From assembly GCA_018710795.1 (NCBI GenBank), contig DVJH01000070.1, positions 1 to 8,365 on the forward strand: a stretch of 8,365 bases of DNA, written 5' to 3'. The DNA is from Candidatus Galligastranaerophilus gallistercoris. Lineage in GTDB: Bacteria; Cyanobacteriota; Vampirovibrionia; Gastranaerophilales; Gastranaerophilaceae. The position numbers and the translations under genes are program-made. Positions 7,487 to 8,365 of the stretch are shown here, piece by piece; the first letter of the stretch is position 1, and each line of letters opens with the position of its first letter. The notes under the pieces are model-generated. The model was not told where the DNA came from and ran no database searches. It worked only from the letters and a program-made list of their open reading frames with translations.

Positions 7487-7490
7487 GATT

Positions 7491-7560
7491 TGGTCAGCTA
7501 TCCGAGTTGGCAGTACGTTTGGAATTTTATCATTCGAACGTATTGAAAAAGAATCTTTTT
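7491..7560 (+). ncRNA. Possible small structured RNA or degenerate tRNA-like segment
   Basis: Just downstream of the promoter, 7514-7542 folds into a hairpin of about 11 bp (TACGTTT pairing with GAACGTA, then GAAT with ATTC, loop TTTATC). An A/T hairpin AAAAAG-AAT-CTTTTT follows (7546-7560) and could be a weak terminator. In order, the segment contains GAGTTGG, TTTTAT and TTCGAAC, echoing the D-loop, anticodon loop and T-loop motifs of the nearby tRNA-Lys. That resemblance may be an old tRNA copy or chance. Confidence 0.25.
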
Positions 7561-7564
7561 AGAA

Positions 7565-7598
7565 TGAAAATTGAATAATTTGCGCTTTTTAGCTCAGT
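7565..7598 (+). pseudogene. 5' fragment of tRNA-Lys with its leader (first broken copy)
   Basis: The 23 bp at 7565-7587 are identical to 7680-7702, the leader and first six bases of the intact tRNA-Lys, and TAGCTCAGT (7590-7598) matches the D-arm that follows. One base is added between the two blocks. After base 7598 similarity to the tRNA stops, and a branched inverted-repeat segment begins. The fragment cannot make a functional tRNA. Confidence 0.75.
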
Positions 7599-7663
7599 CT
7601 TGTCGAGGCAATTCAGCCGAGACAAAAATATAAAGCACGATAGGAGTGCTCGGACAACTGAGC
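7592..7663 (+). repeat. Branched inverted-repeat element I (three-way junction)
   Basis: The outer stem GCTCAGT (7592-7598) pairs with ACTGAGC (7657-7663). Inside are two hairpins. The first is TTGTC/GACAA (7600-7604, 7621-7625), continued past symmetrical GA/GA to GGC/GCC around loop AATTCA. The second is AGCAC/GTGCT (7634-7638, 7646-7650) with loop GATAGGA. Its 3' arm, 7643-7663, is an inverted copy of the tRNA-Lys D-arm region, matching the complement of 7706-7726 at 18 of 21 positions. Confidence 0.6.
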
Positions 7664-7696
7664 GAACGGCAAAAAAAGTTGAAAATTGAATAATTT

Positions 7697-7769
7697 GCGC
7701 TTGTAGCTCAGTTGGTAGAGCACTCCCCTTTTAAGGGATAGGTCGCGCGTTCGAATCGCGCCAAGCGCA
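7697..7769 (+). tRNA. tRNA-Lys (anticodon TTT)
   Basis: A complete 73-nt cloverleaf. The acceptor GCGCTTG/CAAGCGC is perfect, the D-arm is GCTC-AGTTGGTA-GAGC, and the anticodon loop CTTTTAA has UUU at 34-36. The T-arm is GCGCG-TTCGAAT-CGCGC and the discriminator is A73, as expected for lysine. The only flaw is a C27-T43 mismatch at the top of the anticodon stem. CCA is not encoded and must be added after transcription. The leader AATTT and trailer AAATT extend the acceptor helix into a 12-bp inverted repeat, followed by T6, which may double as a terminator. This is the only intact member among several tRNA-Lys-derived fragments in 7565-8181. Confidence 0.95.
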
Positions 7770-7849
7770 AATTTTTTATGTTTAATTTTATATATATGGC
7801 GATGAGAACGCATCAATGCAGCAGCATTGATCTAAGTTCGGCGGATTTT
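7727..7849 (+). repeat. Long direct repeat, copy 1 (tRNA-Lys 3' half plus 80 bp downstream)
   Basis: This unit runs from the anticodon loop of tRNA-Lys through the tRNA end and 80 bp beyond, and recurs at 8138-8261. The non-tRNA part contains T6, an AT-rich run, and the perfect hairpin ATCAATGC-AGCA-GCATTGAT (7812-7831). Copies differ only in the T-loop (one extra base in copy 2) and at 7832 (C) versus 8244 (A). Confidence 0.9.
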
Positions 7850-7969
7850 CCGTAGCACTTGAGCACTGATAAGTGCGAAATGCGCCGAAGCGAAAATCTG
7901 ACGATGCGGAAAAATTTTATTTATAAAATTTTATAGCAGAGTGCAAAGATTGAGCTTTCAGGAAAATCC
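7837..7969 (+). repeat. Branched inverted-repeat element II with alternative pairings
   Basis: Outer arms GGATTTTCC (7843-7851) and GGAAAATCC (7961-7969) are perfect 9-bp complements. Inside are GCACTT/AAGTGC (7855-7860, 7871-7876) and an AT hairpin AAAATTTTAT/ATAAAATTTT (7911-7920, 7923-7932). A competing stem TTCGGCG/CGCCGAA (7837-7843, 7883-7889) shares bases with the outer arm, so two mutually exclusive folds exist. The element continues directly from the end of the long direct repeat. Confidence 0.5.
7851..7897 (+). pseudogene. Possible shortened, degenerate tRNA-Lys copy
   Basis: In order, the segment shows CGTAGC, GAGCACT, GTGCGAAATGCGCC and GAAGCG, which parallel TGTAGC, GAGCACT, GTTCGAATCGCGCC and CAAGCGC of the intact tRNA. 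From the T-loop on, 7873-7897 matches 7749-7772 at about 20 of 24 positions with one insertion. The anticodon arm and most of the D-loop are missing. The ordered motifs favour descent from tRNA-Lys, but the alignment is short. Confidence 0.4.
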
Positions 7970-7975
7970 AAGACA

Positions 7976-8005
7976 AATCGCGCCAAGCGCAAATTTTTAT
8001 GTTTA
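7976..8005 (+). pseudogene. tRNA-Lys 3'-end fragment with trailer (second broken copy)
   Basis: AATCGCGCCAAGCGCA (7976-7991) is identical to the 3' end of the intact tRNA-Lys, and the trailer to GTTTA (8001-8005) also matches except for one T fewer. Nothing upstream of 7976 resembles the rest of the tRNA directly. The same block occurs at 7754 and 8166. Confidence 0.8.
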
Positions 8006-8006
8006 T

Positions 8007-8024
8007 ACCGGCTTTAAAGCCGGT
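8007..8024. repeat. 18-bp perfect palindrome
   Basis: ACCGGCTTTAAAGCCGGT is perfectly self-complementary, with GC-rich arms in an AT-rich setting. It stands where the first nine bases of a tRNA-Lys copy (acceptor strand and TA) would be, immediately before the D-arm fragment at 8025. No T-tract follows on either strand, so it is not an ordinary terminator. Confidence 0.85.
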
Positions 8025-8036
8025 GCTCAGTTGGTA
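8025..8036 (+). pseudogene. tRNA-Lys D-arm fragment (third broken copy, 5' piece)
   Basis: GCTCAGTTGGTA is identical to bases 10-21 of the intact tRNA-Lys. The acceptor strand is replaced by the palindrome, and the anticodon and T-arms resume only at 8138 after about 100 bp of branched inverted repeats, as if this copy had been interrupted. Confidence 0.65.
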
Positions 8037-8043
8037 TTCGCTC

Positions 8044-8132
8044 CTCCAAAATAAGCATTTTACTTTTGGTAAAATGCAACAAAGAGTACGGCTCAATTAA
8101 AATTTCGCCTACTCTTTGCATACGTTTTGGAG
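8044..8132 (+). repeat. Branched inverted-repeat element III (three-way junction)
   Basis: The outer stem CTCCAAAA (8044-8051) pairs with TTTTGGAG (8125-8132). Inside are two perfect 9-bp hairpins. One is GCATTTTAC-TTTTG-GTAAAATGC (8055-8077). The other is CAAAGAGTA (8080-8088) with TACTCTTTG (8110-8118), extended by GGC/GCC past one bulged C. The layout repeats that of element I without obvious sequence similarity. It sits between the D-arm and anticodon-arm pieces of a broken tRNA-Lys. Confidence 0.75.
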
Positions 8133-8137
8133 TCCTT

Positions 8138-8181
8138 CCTTTTAAGGGATAGGTCGCGCACTCTAAATCGCGCCAAGCGCA
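8138..8181 (+). pseudogene. tRNA-Lys 3' half (third broken copy, 3' piece)
   Basis: From CCTTTTAAGGG through the discriminator A this matches the intact tRNA-Lys, except that the T-loop region reads GCGCACTCTAAATCGCGC instead of GCGCGTTCGAATCGCGC. The loss of GTTCGAA destroys the universal T-loop motif, so no functional tRNA can form. Confidence 0.8.
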
Positions 8182-8261
8182 AATTTTTTATGTTTAATTT
8201 TATATATATGGCGATGAGAACGCATCAATGCAGCAGCATTGATATAAGTTCGGCGGATTTT
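8138..8261 (+). repeat. Long direct repeat, copy 2
   Basis: This is the second copy of the 7727-7849 unit, 411-412 bp away, including the hairpin ATCAATGC-AGCA-GCATTGAT (8224-8243). Identity ends at 8261, two bases before the stop codon of the minus-strand gene at the right edge. Confidence 0.9.
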
Positions 8262-8262
8262 T

Positions 8263-8364
8263 CTATATATTATCAAGTACCTCTTTAGCCTTCATCCGCA
8301 CTTTTTCGCTTTTATGTTCCAAAAGTCTTCTAATTGGTTCCAAAATCAGCTCTTTTTCCTCCTT
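8263..8364 (-). CDS. C-terminal end of a minus-strand protein, possibly HEAT-repeat (start outside window)
   Basis: The minus strand is open from the right edge to a TAG at 8265-8263, giving 33 residues that begin KEEKELILEP and end RMKAKEVLDNI. The text looks coding: charged, helical, no rare runs. LLEHKSEKVRMKAKEVL has the spacing of a HEAT-type helix pair, with hydrophobic residues at regular intervals and a VRxKA core. HEAT or PBS-lyase-like scaffolds bind other proteins, but so short a piece cannot fix a function. The gene would be transcribed toward the tRNA-Lys mosaic, and the long direct repeat copy 2 abuts its stop codon. Because only the tail is visible, this may also be a chance open frame. 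Confidence 0.5.
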   Translation of the reverse strand, partial: KEEKELILEPIRRLLEHKSEKVRMKAKEVLDNI

Positions 8365-8365
8365 T

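Larger units (their letters stand above)
7394..8262. other. Non-coding tRNA-Lys-derived mosaic region
   Basis: About 870 bp lack a credible protein gene. In order they hold a promoter and hairpin, a tRNA 5' fragment with element I, the intact tRNA-Lys, long repeat copy 1, element II with a degenerate tRNA piece, a tRNA 3' fragment, a palindrome, a D-arm fragment, element III, and a tRNA 3' half with long repeat copy 2. Each structure has its own entry. The stretch 7406-7457 is AT-rich and shows nothing else. Confidence 0.8.

Noticed and set aside
7613..7816. Minus-strand open frame of 67 codons containing GAIRTRDLSLKRGVLYQLSY
   Set aside because: This is the familiar false protein read from the antisense strand of a tRNA gene; it lies across tRNA-Lys 7697-7769.
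7796..7855. Short frame of 19 codons (MAMRTHQCSSIDLSS...) in the long repeat, also open in copy 2 (from 8208)
   Set aside because: There is no ribosome binding site, and the bases are better explained by the ATCAATGC hairpin; two near-identical copies cannot show codon-level selection.
7565..8261. CRISPR array or integron attC array
   Set aside because: Repeats are irregular in length and spacing, derive from tRNA-Lys, and show no attC core sites, cassette genes, integrase or cas genes.

Overview
This AT-rich window reads as chromosomal DNA from a diderm (outer-membrane) bacterium. It carries the aminoacyl-tRNA synthetases aspS (partial) and valS, a TolC-type outer-membrane channel and two further exported proteins. 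The hypothetical protein at 1104-1688 opens with an Asn/Phe/Gly-rich segment (NNLSFGMAKF). From memory this resembles N-termini in gut Vampirovibrionia (Melainabacteria, Gastranaerophilales), so that lineage is a guess, not something the window proves.

Layout. Positions 1-975 (+) hold the C-terminal part of aspS, closed by a strong intrinsic terminator. Positions 1104-1688 (+) hold an unknown 194-residue protein with its own ribosome binding site. It converges on a two-gene minus-strand unit, a TolC-family protein (4277 to 2841) followed 44 bp later by an exported family-3 glycoside hydrolase (2796 to 1732). One bidirectional 17-bp hairpin separates the convergent transcripts. A 113-bp divergent promoter region separates tolC from valS (4391-6997, +). 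valS runs tail to tail into a small exported basic protein (7393 to 6989, -). The two coding regions overlap by 9 bp, and the valS terminator lies inside the small gene.

Positions 7394-8262 contain no convincing protein gene but are not empty. They hold one intact tRNA-Lys(TTT) at 7697-7769, surrounded by broken, inverted or shortened copies of the same tRNA. These are interleaved with three multi-branched inverted-repeat segments, an 18-bp perfect palindrome and a direct repeat of about 123 bp. The best sigma-70-like promoter of the region (7458-7486) lies upstream. At the right edge, the last 33 codons of a minus-strand gene, possibly a HEAT-repeat protein, begin two bases after the second long repeat.

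The protein genes are mostly housekeeping: translation (aspS, valS, tRNA-Lys) and cell envelope (tolC, GH3). The unusual part is the tRNA-Lys-derived mosaic. It could be a decayed integration site, a nest of non-autonomous palindromic elements, or a locus making structured RNAs. The sequence alone does not decide between these.
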